Source of the DNA: Thermoplasmatota archaeon
GTDB taxonomy: Archaea > Thermoplasmatota > E2 > DHVEG-1
DNA: 7,193 nucleotides
Reading direction: 5' to 3'
Assembly: GCA_022866015.1 (NCBI GenBank)
Contig: JALHTX010000087.1
Coordinates: forward strand, 1-7,193
Shown: positions 1-6,270 of the stretch, piece by piece
Layout of the letters: each line of letters begins with the position of its first letter
Position numbering within the stretch: position 1 is the first letter of the stretch
Made by a program: the position numbers and the translations under genes
Notes under the pieces: generated by a model
Database searches by the model: none
What the model was told of the DNA's origin: nothing
Seen by the model: only the letters and a program-made list of their open reading frames with translations

Positions 1-142
1 GTTTATTTTTACACTGCAGACAACGCTTTGCTTCCTCAACAGCAACCTCTTTGCTATAGCCATATGGAACCTCATTAAAATTTTTGATTCTGTTTTGTGG
101 TGTTTGCTCAGGCATTTCAAATTTTGTTTTTCTCGCTGCCAT
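1..142 (-). CDS. nfnB: NfnB/SudA, NADPH-binding large subunit of Nfn transhydrogenase (5' fragment)
   Basis: Only the first 47 codons and one base are inside the window; the gene continues past the left edge. The visible protein begins MAARKTKFEMPEQ, continues with RIKNFNEVPYGYS and ends in an EEAKRCLQCKNK segment. This is the characteristic N-terminus of the glutamate-synthase-small-subunit-like family (GltD, NfnB, SudA). Cys41 and Cys44 are the first two ligands of the N-terminal [4Fe-4S] cluster motif CxxCxxxPC. The ATG lies 3 bases after the nfnA stop codon, with a GGAG site (151-154) 8 bases upstream inside the last nfnA codons, so the two are translationally linked. Known for the family: NfnB carries FAD and two [4Fe-4S] clusters and joins NfnA in the cytoplasmic NADH-dependent ferredoxin:NADP+ oxidoreductase. 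The identification leans on the nfnA neighbour, because the fragment alone could be any GltD-like protein. Confidence 0.85.
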   Translation of the reverse strand, partial: MAARKTKFEMPEQTPQNRIKNFNEVPYGYSKEVAVEEAKRCLQCKNK

Positions 143-145
143 TGA

Positions 146-967
146 TTACACTCCAGCCAACTTACAAGATTCTTGTTCTTGACATATGAAACGACGGTTA
201 CGAAGCATAAGATTATCAAAGTCGACCAAGTGACCATCAAACTCAGGACCATCAACACACGCAAATTTAGTTTTACCTCCTATGGAAACTCGGCAACCAC
301 CGCACATACCCGTACCATCAATCATAATTGGATTAAGACTTACGATGGTTTTAATATCATATTTGCGTGTAAGATCTGCTACAACTTTCATCATAATTAC
401 GGGACCGATAGCCCAAACAACATTGATTTTCTTTTTTTCATTAATAAGATGTTGCAGGACATCGCTTACAAAACCTTTCTGACCTTTTGAACCATCATCA
501 GTACAAATGTGTAGTTCATCGCTAACTTCATCTATTTCTTTTTCAAGCATCAACAGTTTTTTATTACGAACCCCAAGAATGCTGATAACATAGTTTTTTT
601 TTTGTTTAAGAGCACGAATTATTGGATAAAGTGGTGCTATACCAACCCCGCCACCTATGCATACAGCTGTACCATATTTTTCAATATCAGATGGAACACC
701 AAGAGGTCCAACAAAATTTAGAATTTTATCACCAATATTCATTTTTCCTAGTTGCTTTGTAGTTTTTCCAACTTCCATAAAGATAATAGTAACTGTGCCT
801 TTTTTACTATCATAATTAGCAATTGTTAAGGGTATACGCTCACCGTTTTCATCAATGCGAAGAATAATAAATTGACCTGCTTGTGCTTTCTGTGCAATCA
901 AAGATGCTTTAACTTCAATTAATTTAACCAAAGGTGATAATACTTTTTTTCCAACGATTTCGTACAT
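146..967 (-). CDS. nfnA: NfnA/SudB, FAD and [2Fe-2S] small subunit of NADH-dependent ferredoxin:NADP+ oxidoreductase
   Basis: This is a 273-residue protein of the ferredoxin-NADP+ reductase superfamily, close to the usual NfnA/SudB length of about 280. An N-terminal flavin beta-barrel covers roughly residues 1-95, with the FAD motif RIPLTI at 44-49. A nucleotide-binding half follows, with GGGVGIAPLYP at 105-115. The C-terminal [2Fe-2S] site is MIDGTGMCGGC, with Asp217, Cys222, Cys225 and Cys237 as likely ligands; the Asp plus three Cys arrangement is known from Thermotoga NfnA. Together with NfnB it reversibly couples NADH and reduced ferredoxin to NADP+ reduction by flavin-based bifurcation in the cytoplasm. 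An alternative name is sulfide dehydrogenase subunit beta, which cannot be separated from NfnA by sequence. The start is ATG at 967 with a weak AAGAAG site 7 bases upstream. The stop is 3 bases before nfnB. The C-terminal tail has two further cysteines, 262 and 268. Confidence 0.9.
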   Translation of the reverse strand: MYEIVGKKVLSPLVKLIEVKASLIAQKAQAGQFIILRIDENGERIPLTIANYDSKKGTVTIIFMEVGKTTKQLGKMNIGDKILNFVGPLGVPSDIEKYGTAVCIGGGVGIAPLYPIIRALKQKKNYVISILGVRNKKLLMLEKEIDEVSDELHICTDDGSKGQKGFVSDVLQHLINEKKKINVVWAIGPVIMMKVVADLTRKYDIKTIVSLNPIMIDGTGMCGGCRVSIGGKTKFACVDGPEFDGHLVDFDNLMLRNRRFICQEQESCKLAGV

Positions 968-974
968 TTTTACA

Positions 975-1012
975 CTTCTTATTTTATAATTTTTACATAA
1001 AAGGTATGCCAG
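975..1012 (-). promoter_or_regulatory. Candidate promoter and weak ribosome binding site for nfnAB
   Basis: In the 86-base gap upstream of nfnA, the minus strand reads CTGGCA (1007-1012), an 18-base spacer, then TATAAA (983-988). These match the bacterial -35 and -10 consensus at 4 of 6 and 5 of 6 positions. AAGAAG (975-980) lies 7 bases before the start codon. If the -10 is real the leader would be under 10 bases, which leaves little room for that site, so one of the two readings may be wrong. In an archaeon the same TATAAA could instead be read as part of a TATA box, although it would sit unusually close to the start. The AT-rich background makes chance matches likely. Confidence 0.25.
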
Positions 1013-1053
1013 AGTTTTTTTAATATTTTATGAAGAATAACAAACCCTATTTT

Positions 1054-4000
1054 TTACTCAGTTTTTTCAGATTTAAGAATCAGTGCTCGACCGGATCTTC
1101 CATCAAGTTTTACAAGGAGAGGTGCTGATAGTTGAACGTGTTTTACAAATTTTAATTCATTGAATACTTTTTGATTTTGAAGCCACTTTTGATCAATAAA
1201 ACAATCCTTGGTATCCAAAGGTATATCAATATAACCGATCCCTCGACTTATCATATTTTGGAAAAAATGTGATCCTTGTGAAGGTGTTATATTGAAATTT
1301 TCAAGAGCGGTTTCTACCACAACTTTTACACCAGATATCTGATTCCATCTAACTGGAATTCCAAGCCATCTATCTTGAGTACCCCACCGACCAGGTCCTA
1401 TTAAAAGATATTGTGATGAAGACGCAACTAATGTTTTATTTATTACTCCAACCTCCTCAGCAATTTCAATGGTCTTGGAGTTATCAAAAAGTTCAGCTGG
1501 TATATATACAATATCTTGAATTGAATCTATTATACCATGTCCCATCGCTTTATCAGATTGAATAAAAACTTGATTATGATCCTCATGAGTATCCCAACCT
1601 ATATCAAGTGGTTCCTGTAATAAAACAAATGGTCTAATTTGTAAAATAGCAAAAGTTGGAGGAGATTTATTTTCTGGATCTACATTAACTGCAAATTCAA
1701 ATTCCACAGGACATCCCATGCTTTTTTGTCCAATTGAAAGAAGATCCTGCAAAATTGATGCAAGTGGAAAAGCATCATATTTTAAAATCCCGGCATAAGT
1801 AATCAAGGGATTTGCGTCACTAGAAAAACCATCACGAATTATTCCATCATTTCTATCATAAATACTTGCAACTAGACCTAACCAACCATCGTTTGCAATA
1901 TCTGAAATATTCATTTTTTTCAAAGTGTCTAAATTTTTTTCATAGAAATCAAAATCTTTTTTCTGAGTATCGAGAACATAAAGTTCACGCTGAGTATTCT
2001 CAAGTACTAGTTCAGGTGTTGAAAAATCAGGAATAATGCCAGGATAACGAGGGGAAAATCTAAATATCTTTTCTCCTCCGACGACAGTTCTACCAAAACC
2101 TAAAGCTATAATTGCAATTCCATCTTCAGCATTTTGATGAGATACTGGGTAGAAATTATATGATCTAGCAATACCTGATAAGGTAGGATAAAATCTTGCT
2201 CCGAACTCGTTTCCTACTAACTCTTGAATAATAATCGCCATTTTCTCTTCTTCAATCTTTAATGAAAGAGATTCGGCATATGCTTTAGGTTCTTTAAAAA
2301 ATACAGAGGCATAAACAAGTTTAATAGCCTGGCAAAGATGTTTAAGTCTTACTTCTTCATCATCATGGTTGTTTGGTAAAAAATATGTTGAATACATGCC
2401 AGCAAATGGATGATTCTGATAATCCTCAAGAAGACTAGATGATCTAACAGATATTGGTTTCTTAAAATGTTTTAAAATAGTTTTAAGATTTTGTTTTAAT
2501 TCATCGCAAATTTCACAGTCAAGAAATGCTTGTGCTATATCCTCATCAGATATATCTTCCATATCTAAAAAAACATATAAATTGTTTTTAGAGATAAAAC
2601 GGTCAAATTCAAGAGTACCTATTATAACTGAACTTGGTACATTAATATTAATATTCTTATATTTTTCTTCTATATTGTATCTATTTAAAAATGCTCTAAT
2701 AAACGCTAACCCTCTTCCTTTTCCTCCTAACGAATCTCCACGTAAACGAGTAAAAGATGAATCAAACTCAAATTTTTGTTCAGAAAAATCCGTTATTATA
2801 CCGCGTTGTTTATCACGTCTTGTTTTATTAAATATATCGATAAGATATTTTCTCATCTCATCAATGTTAGAGAAATCTGATACTTTTCTTGGGCGTAATT
2901 CATTTGCTAGATCAAATTCACAACGAGCCATAAGCCAGTTGGAAAAATGATTTCTATCAGAGTGGTACCTAATTGATTCAAAAGTTACTTTCTGTAAAGC
3001 TTCTTCAAATTCTTTCATATTTGATGCACGAGCGACCTCTGTTGTAAGAACATGATAACTATCAGTATCATGACTAACGTTTTTTTGTTTTTTTTCTTCT
3101 TTTGGTAAAAGAAATATAAAATCACCAAATCCAAGATGATTTAAAAGAAAATGTCGAAAATCTAGGACAACAGTGGAGGAGTTTTTATCTAAAAAACAAG
3201 CATCTAATAAATCTGCTTTTTCTCGGTTTTCAGGGTCAAATGACTGCATTAAAATCGGAAGAAAAGGGGATTCTTTTCTGATCGCCTGTAAAAATTCATA
3301 ACCAGCATTTTGATTTATATTACCTTTTTGTTTGAAGGAAACATCAGATATGATTCCTAGGATATAATCTTGATATTTTTTGTAGAAGTACATTGCCTCT
3401 TCAAAAGTTTCTGCAAGTAAAATTTTCGGTCGAGCTCTTGCTTTTAATAAACGTTGTGTATCATTAAAGTCTTCTGAAATAGAACGGCGTGTCTGTTGAA
3501 CGATTTCAGTATAAAGAATTGGTAAAAACATAGAGTAATAGTAAATAGAGTCTTCTACCATAAGAAGCACACGAACGTTACCATTTACAGTGTCGTATCT
3601 GACGTTTATACTATCTTCTACAAATTTAATTATTGCAAGAAAAAGTGTTGAATCGCCCCTCCATGCAAATATTTTATCAATACCTGATTTTACATTCCTT
3701 TCCTCAAATTGATTGATATCAGCTCTATCTGTAGCCAAAAGAATAACAGGAAGACCAGGATGGATTTCTTTTATTTTTTTCCCAAATTCAAACGGATCCA
3801 TTCCTATGTTTTTTGCCATTGTTATTACTAGATCGTATTTGTGTTCTTTTATTTTTAAAAGAGCTTTTTCTCCTGAAGAAACACTAGTTACACGTGGTGG
3901 ATATCCTAGAAAAAGATTTTGATATTGCCCAATGACTAACTCTGCGATTAAACCTTCTTCTTCGATTATAAATGCATCATATAAGCTTGAAACAATTAAA

Positions 4001-4116
4001 ATTTCTTTTACATGGAACGGCGCAAGATTGTGATAAATCTGACTGCTTAGTTTGTAATACTCCTCAAAATCATCTTTTATTCCTAATGCTCTAAACGCAG
4101 AGGCAGATATTTTCAT
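1054..4116 (-). CDS. Receiver-receiver-ATP-grasp protein with PEP/pyruvate-binding (PPDK_N) domain; not a PEP synthase
   Basis: A 1020-residue cytoplasmic protein with no signal peptide or membrane segment visible. Residues about 37-170 form a receiver-like fold whose phosphoacceptor position holds Met100 (DLVITM). Residues about 181-330 form a second receiver with the usual residues present: Glu188/Asp189, Asp258 (IISDVS), Ser292 and Lys311, plus an enlarged segment after the first strand. Residues 340-455 are a linker region with a His/Trp/Arg-rich patch (385-399). Residues about 455-830 match the ATP/PEP-binding N-terminal domain of PEP synthase and PPDK: LGGKGRGLAF (463-472), SVRSSSLLED (556-565, Arg558), VEFEFAV (804-810) and LQIRP (825-829). 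Residues 831-1020 are a separate domain with GPGRWGTQDRWLGIP (907-921) and PSQGSHFFQNM (945-955). The swivelling phosphohistidine domain and the C-terminal PEP-binding barrel of true PEP synthases are absent, so pyruvate/PEP interconversion is not supported. It probably uses ATP in a signal-controlled reaction; the substrate is unknown. The start is ATG at 4116 with GGTG 8 bases upstream. Confidence 0.85.
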   Translation of the reverse strand: MKISASAFRALGIKDDFEEYYKLSSQIYHNLAPFHVKEILIVSSLYDAFIIEEEGLIAELVIGQYQNLFLGYPPRVTSVSSGEKALLKIKEHKYDLVITMAKNIGMDPFEFGKKIKEIHPGLPVILLATDRADINQFEERNVKSGIDKIFAWRGDSTLFLAIIKFVEDSINVRYDTVNGNVRVLLMVEDSIYYYSMFLPILYTEIVQQTRRSISEDFNDTQRLLKARARPKILLAETFEEAMYFYKKYQDYILGIISDVSFKQKGNINQNAGYEFLQAIRKESPFLPILMQSFDPENREKADLLDACFLDKNSSTVVLDFRHFLLNHLGFGDFIFLLPKEEKKQKNVSHDTDSYHVLTTEVARASNMKEFEEALQKVTFESIRYHSDRNHFSNWLMARCEFDLANELRPRKVSDFSNIDEMRKYLIDIFNKTRRDKQRGIITDFSEQKFEFDSSFTRLRGDSLGGKGRGLAFIRAFLNRYNIEEKYKNININVPSSVIIGTLEFDRFISKNNLYVFLDMEDISDEDIAQAFLDCEICDELKQNLKTILKHFKKPISVRSSSLLEDYQNHPFAGMYSTYFLPNNHDDEEVRLKHLCQAIKLVYASVFFKEPKAYAESLSLKIEEEKMAIIIQELVGNEFGARFYPTLSGIARSYNFYPVSHQNAEDGIAIIALGFGRTVVGGEKIFRFSPRYPGIIPDFSTPELVLENTQRELYVLDTQKKDFDFYEKNLDTLKKMNISDIANDGWLGLVASIYDRNDGIIRDGFSSDANPLITYAGILKYDAFPLASILQDLLSIGQKSMGCPVEFEFAVNVDPENKSPPTFAILQIRPFVLLQEPLDIGWDTHEDHNQVFIQSDKAMGHGIIDSIQDIVYIPAELFDNSKTIEIAEEVGVINKTLVASSSQYLLIGPGRWGTQDRWLGIPVRWNQISGVKVVVETALENFNITPSQGSHFFQNMISRGIGYIDIPLDTKDCFIDQKWLQNQKVFNELKFVKHVQLSAPLLVKLDGRSGRALILKSEKTE

Positions 4117-4237
4117 ACAAATTACACCATAACTTTCTAATTAATAAATAACTAACAAGCCTTTGCATCTTAAAATTTTTTTGTATATTTTGAAAAAAAA
4201 GAAATAATTGGTTTGATTAAAAGTTAGTTTATCTAAT
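4117..4237 (-). terminator. Poly-T tract downstream of gdhA, probable transcription end
   Basis: This 121-base gap separates the gdhA stop from the next gene on the same strand. On the minus strand the transcript would read TTTCTTTTTTTTC (4192-4204), about 35 bases after the gdhA stop. The only upstream stem I find is a 4-base-pair AT-rich one (TTAG/CTAA, around 4223-4235), too weak for a classical intrinsic terminator. A hairpin-free U-tract is typical of archaeal termination but also occurs by chance in AT-rich DNA. If it works, gdhA is transcribed alone and the downstream gene has its own promoter between 4117 and about 4190. I see no convincing promoter boxes there. Confidence 0.35.
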
Positions 4238-5575
4238 TTATACTACACCTTGTTCAATCATTGCATCAGCGACTTTAACAAAACCTGCTATATTGGCACC
4301 TTTAATATAATCTATTTTTTCACCAGAAACTAATCCATATTTAACACAGGATTCGTGAATGTCCTTCATTATTTGATGTAATCTTTTATCTACTTCTTCA
4401 GCAGTCCAACTAATCCTCATACTATTCTGTGACATTTCAAGGCCTGACACAGCTACACCACCAGCATTAACTGCCTTACCTGGTGCAAACATTATTTTTT
4501 CAGTTGCTAATTTAGCCGCTTCAAGTGTACAACCCATATTTGAAACTTCAGCGATAAGTTTACAACCATTCTTAATTAGGGTTTTTGCATCGCTTTCATC
4601 AAGTTCATTTTGAATTGCACTTGGAAAAGCAATATCACATTTTACTTCCCAGGGCTTTTTCCCAGAATGGAAAGGCACATTATATTTATCTGTATAATCT
4701 TTAACTCGATCTCTATTTGAAGCACGCATTTCTAGCATATAATTTATTTTTTCCCCTTTAATACCATCTTTATCATAGATATATCCATCTGGACCAGAAA
4801 TAGTAACAATCTTACCACCAAGTTCAGTTACTTTTAAAGCAACACCCCATGCAACATTGCCAAAACCAGAAACAGTTACTGTTTTTCCTTTGATATCTTC
4901 TCCTATTCTCTTAAGCAGCTCTTGGGCAAAATAAACTGCACCATAACCAGTTGCCTCAGGCCGGATAAGACTACCGCCCCAGTTTCTACCTTTACCAGTT
5001 AAAACACCTGTAAATTCGTTTGTTAATTTTTTATACATTCCAAATAAGTATCCGATTTCTCTACCTCCAACCCCTATATCCCCTGCAGGAACATCAGTAT
5101 CTGGTCCTATATGTCTAAATAGCTCAGACATAAATGATTGACAGAAACGCATAATTTCATCATCAGATCTACCTCTTGTATTGAAATCAGATCCACCTTT
5201 ACCACCACCCATTGGTAGCGTTGTGAGACTATTTTTAAAGGTTTGTTCAAAACCAAGAAATTTAAGTGTACTTAAATTTACACTAGGATGAAAACGAAGG
5301 CCTCCTTTATATGGACCAATGGCATTATTAAATTCTATTCTGTAACCTCGGTTGATTTGGATTTCACCTTTATCATCAACCCAAGGAACACGAAACATTA
5401 TTACTCTCTCAGGTTCAACCATTCTTTCTAAGATTTTAGCTTTCTTATATTTGGGATTTTTTTCAATGTAAGGCATAATACTTTCCACTACTTCACGAAC
5501 TGCCTGATGGAACTCTTTTTCACCTGGATTTTTTTCAATGACCTTTTCCATGAATGCTTTTACACTTTCATCCAT
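4238..5575 (-). CDS. gdhA: Glutamate dehydrogenase, hexameric type, NAD+-like cofactor loop
   Basis: This 445-residue enzyme interconverts glutamate with 2-oxoglutarate plus ammonia in the cytoplasm. Its length and sequence match the roughly 445-450-residue hexameric family of E. coli GdhA and Clostridium symbiosum GDH. Visible landmarks are the glutamate-binding segment GPYKGGLRF (87-95, Lys90), Lys114, the catalytic lysine in PMGGGKGG (121-128, Lys126), catalytic Asp166 in PAGDIGVGG (163-171) and the Rossmann motif GFGNVAWG (237-244). The cofactor loop SGPDGYIYD (260-268) with Phe238, Pro262 and Asp263 is that of the NAD+-specific C. symbiosum enzyme, while E. coli GdhA has GSGNVA and SDSSGTV at these places. 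I therefore infer NAD+ preference, although homology transfer would often label it NADP-specific. The start is ATG at 5575 with a strong GGAGGA site 7 bases upstream. It is divergent from the NuoE-like gene and is followed by a 121-base gap, which suggests a single-gene unit. Confidence 0.95.
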   Translation of the reverse strand: MDESVKAFMEKVIEKNPGEKEFHQAVREVVESIMPYIEKNPKYKKAKILERMVEPERVIMFRVPWVDDKGEIQINRGYRIEFNNAIGPYKGGLRFHPSVNLSTLKFLGFEQTFKNSLTTLPMGGGKGGSDFNTRGRSDDEIMRFCQSFMSELFRHIGPDTDVPAGDIGVGGREIGYLFGMYKKLTNEFTGVLTGKGRNWGGSLIRPEATGYGAVYFAQELLKRIGEDIKGKTVTVSGFGNVAWGVALKVTELGGKIVTISGPDGYIYDKDGIKGEKINYMLEMRASNRDRVKDYTDKYNVPFHSGKKPWEVKCDIAFPSAIQNELDESDAKTLIKNGCKLIAEVSNMGCTLEAAKLATEKIMFAPGKAVNAGGVAVSGLEMSQNSMRISWTAEEVDKRLHQIMKDIHESCVKYGLVSGEKIDYIKGANIAGFVKVADAMIEQGVV

Positions 5576-5664
5576 AAAGTATTCCTCCGATATATTCGTG
5601 CTCCGTATCGAACTCCATTATTAAAACTTTAGTACTAATCAATAACTAAGTGAAATATAGAGGG

Positions 5665-5692
5665 TAATTAATTTTAAATTATTTATTAATTA
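5665..5692. repeat. Perfect 8-bp inverted repeat in the divergent promoter region
   Basis: The arms are TAATTAAT (5665-5672) and ATTAATTA (5685-5692), with a 12-base spacer and no extension of the match on either side. The arm centres are 20 bases apart, about two helical turns, which suits binding of a dimeric protein on one DNA face. It lies roughly midway between the two divergent start codons, where it could control both genes. It is composed only of A and T, so it may be accidental. Confidence 0.25.
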
Positions 5693-5753
5693 GGTATATT
5701 AGCTTTTTTCGTAAGATATTAAAATATATTACTTATTCAAAATTCAACAATTT

Positions 5754-5759
5754 GGGGGT
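5754..5759 (+). promoter_or_regulatory. Ribosome binding site GGGGGT that decides a TTG start
   Basis: GGGGGT lies 9 bases upstream of the TTG at 5769. It matches GGAGGT except for one base that can still pair with the 16S rRNA tail as a G-U wobble. It is the only G-rich run in an A/T stretch, and no ATG or GTG in the same frame lies between it and the conserved part of the protein. It therefore fixes the TTG as the start. Confidence 0.7.
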
Positions 5760-5768
5760 AGTAATTTA

Positions 5769-6233
5769 TTGAATCCGGCAGAAATAGATAAAATACTAGA
5801 GAGTCATGAATATAAAAAATCAGCTTTGATACCTATATTACAGGACATACAGTCTAAGAACCGGTGGCTTCCCTGTGAGACTCTGAAATATGTTTCTGAA
5901 AAACTCGATATTCCTCTTATCGATGTCTATAGTTTAGCTACTTTTTACAAATCATTTAGCTTAAAACCCCGTGGAAAACATGTTGTAACAGCTTGTTGCG
6001 GGACTGCCTGCCATGTTAGAGGAGGACCCAAGGTTTTGCAGGAAATACAAAACCAATTAAATATCGGAGTTGATGAAACAACACCTGATAAAAAATTTAC
6101 TCTTGAAACAGTGCGATGTCTCGGCGCATGTGCTCTAGGACCTTTAGTTGTTATTGATGGAAAATATCATGGACAAATGAATACCAAGAAGATTGCATCT
6201 ACATTAAAGAAATATGCAAAGAAAAAGAAATGA
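5769..6233 (+). CDS. nuoE: NuoE/HndA/HydC-like [2Fe-2S] subunit of an NAD(H)-linked oxidoreductase
   Basis: This is a 154-residue member of the 24-kDa NADH dehydrogenase subunit family (NuoE, HndA, HydC; usually about 150-170 residues). An N-terminal helical bundle (1-65) contains the family segment SALIPILQDIQ (18-28) and DVYSLATFYKSF (52-63). The thioredoxin-like ferredoxin domain (about 70-150) carries the [2Fe-2S] ligands Cys76 and Cys81 in CCGTACHVRG (76-85) and Cys117 and Cys121 in RCLGACALGP (116-125). It would accept or pass electrons next to the FMN subunit encoded 37 bases downstream. No other complex I gene is visible, so a soluble hydrogenase or formate dehydrogenase is more likely than a membrane complex, but this is inference. 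The start codon is TTG. The lysine-rich C-terminus (KKYAKKKK) is a minor peculiarity. It is probably co-transcribed with the next gene. Confidence 0.92.
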   Translation: MNPAEIDKILESHEYKKSALIPILQDIQSKNRWLPCETLKYVSEKLDIPLIDVYSLATFYKSFSLKPRGKHVVTACCGTACHVRGGPKVLQEIQNQLNIGVDETTPDKKFTLETVRCLGACALGPLVVIDGKYHGQMNTKKIASTLKKYAKKKK

Positions 6234-6270
6234 TTACAAAACTTCTTAATAAATAATAAAGTGGTAGGAA

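Larger units (their letters stand above)
5576..5768. promoter_or_regulatory. Divergent intergenic region between gdhA and the NuoE-like gene
   Basis: These 193 non-coding bases lie between two divergently transcribed genes, so promoters for both should be here. It contains the strong gdhA Shine-Dalgarno (minus strand, 5583-5588) and the NuoE-like gene's GGGGGT (5754-5759). The central part is almost pure A/T. It holds a perfect 8-base inverted repeat, TAATTAAT (5665-5672) and ATTAATTA (5685-5692), separated by 12 bases. The repeat could be a regulator site, though AT-rich sequence makes such repeats cheap. TATA-like stretches occur on both strands (for example AAAATATATT at 5721-5730), but no -35/-10 pair is good enough to assign. 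Confidence 0.5.

Noticed and set aside
173..490. Open frames on the + strand at 173-490 and 282-482
   Set aside because: Both lie wholly antisense to nfnA, which has clear family motifs. Their translations show no recognisable pattern and they have no good ribosome site.
968..1053. Terminator after the large receiver/ATP-grasp gene
   Set aside because: In the direction of transcription the gap shows no U-run after a stem; the obvious T-run (1015-1021) is on the opposite strand. Read-through into nfnA cannot be excluded.
2582..3922. Open frames on the + strand at 2582-2950 and 3713-3922
   Set aside because: Both are antisense to the large receiver/ATP-grasp gene, whose frame is continuous and carries conserved motifs across these stretches. 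They are shadows.
1054..4116. Annotation as phosphoenolpyruvate synthase or pyruvate phosphate dikinase
   Set aside because: Only the ATP/PEP-binding N-terminal domain is present. I find neither the phosphohistidine motif of the swivelling domain nor the C-terminal PEP-binding barrel, and about 450 residues before the ATP-grasp domain are receiver-like and linker sequence.
4150..4229. 7-base inverted repeat AACTAAC (4150-4156) / GTTAGTT (4223-4229) around the gap after gdhA
   Set aside because: The arms are short, AT-rich, 66 bases apart and do not extend, so this is consistent with chance.
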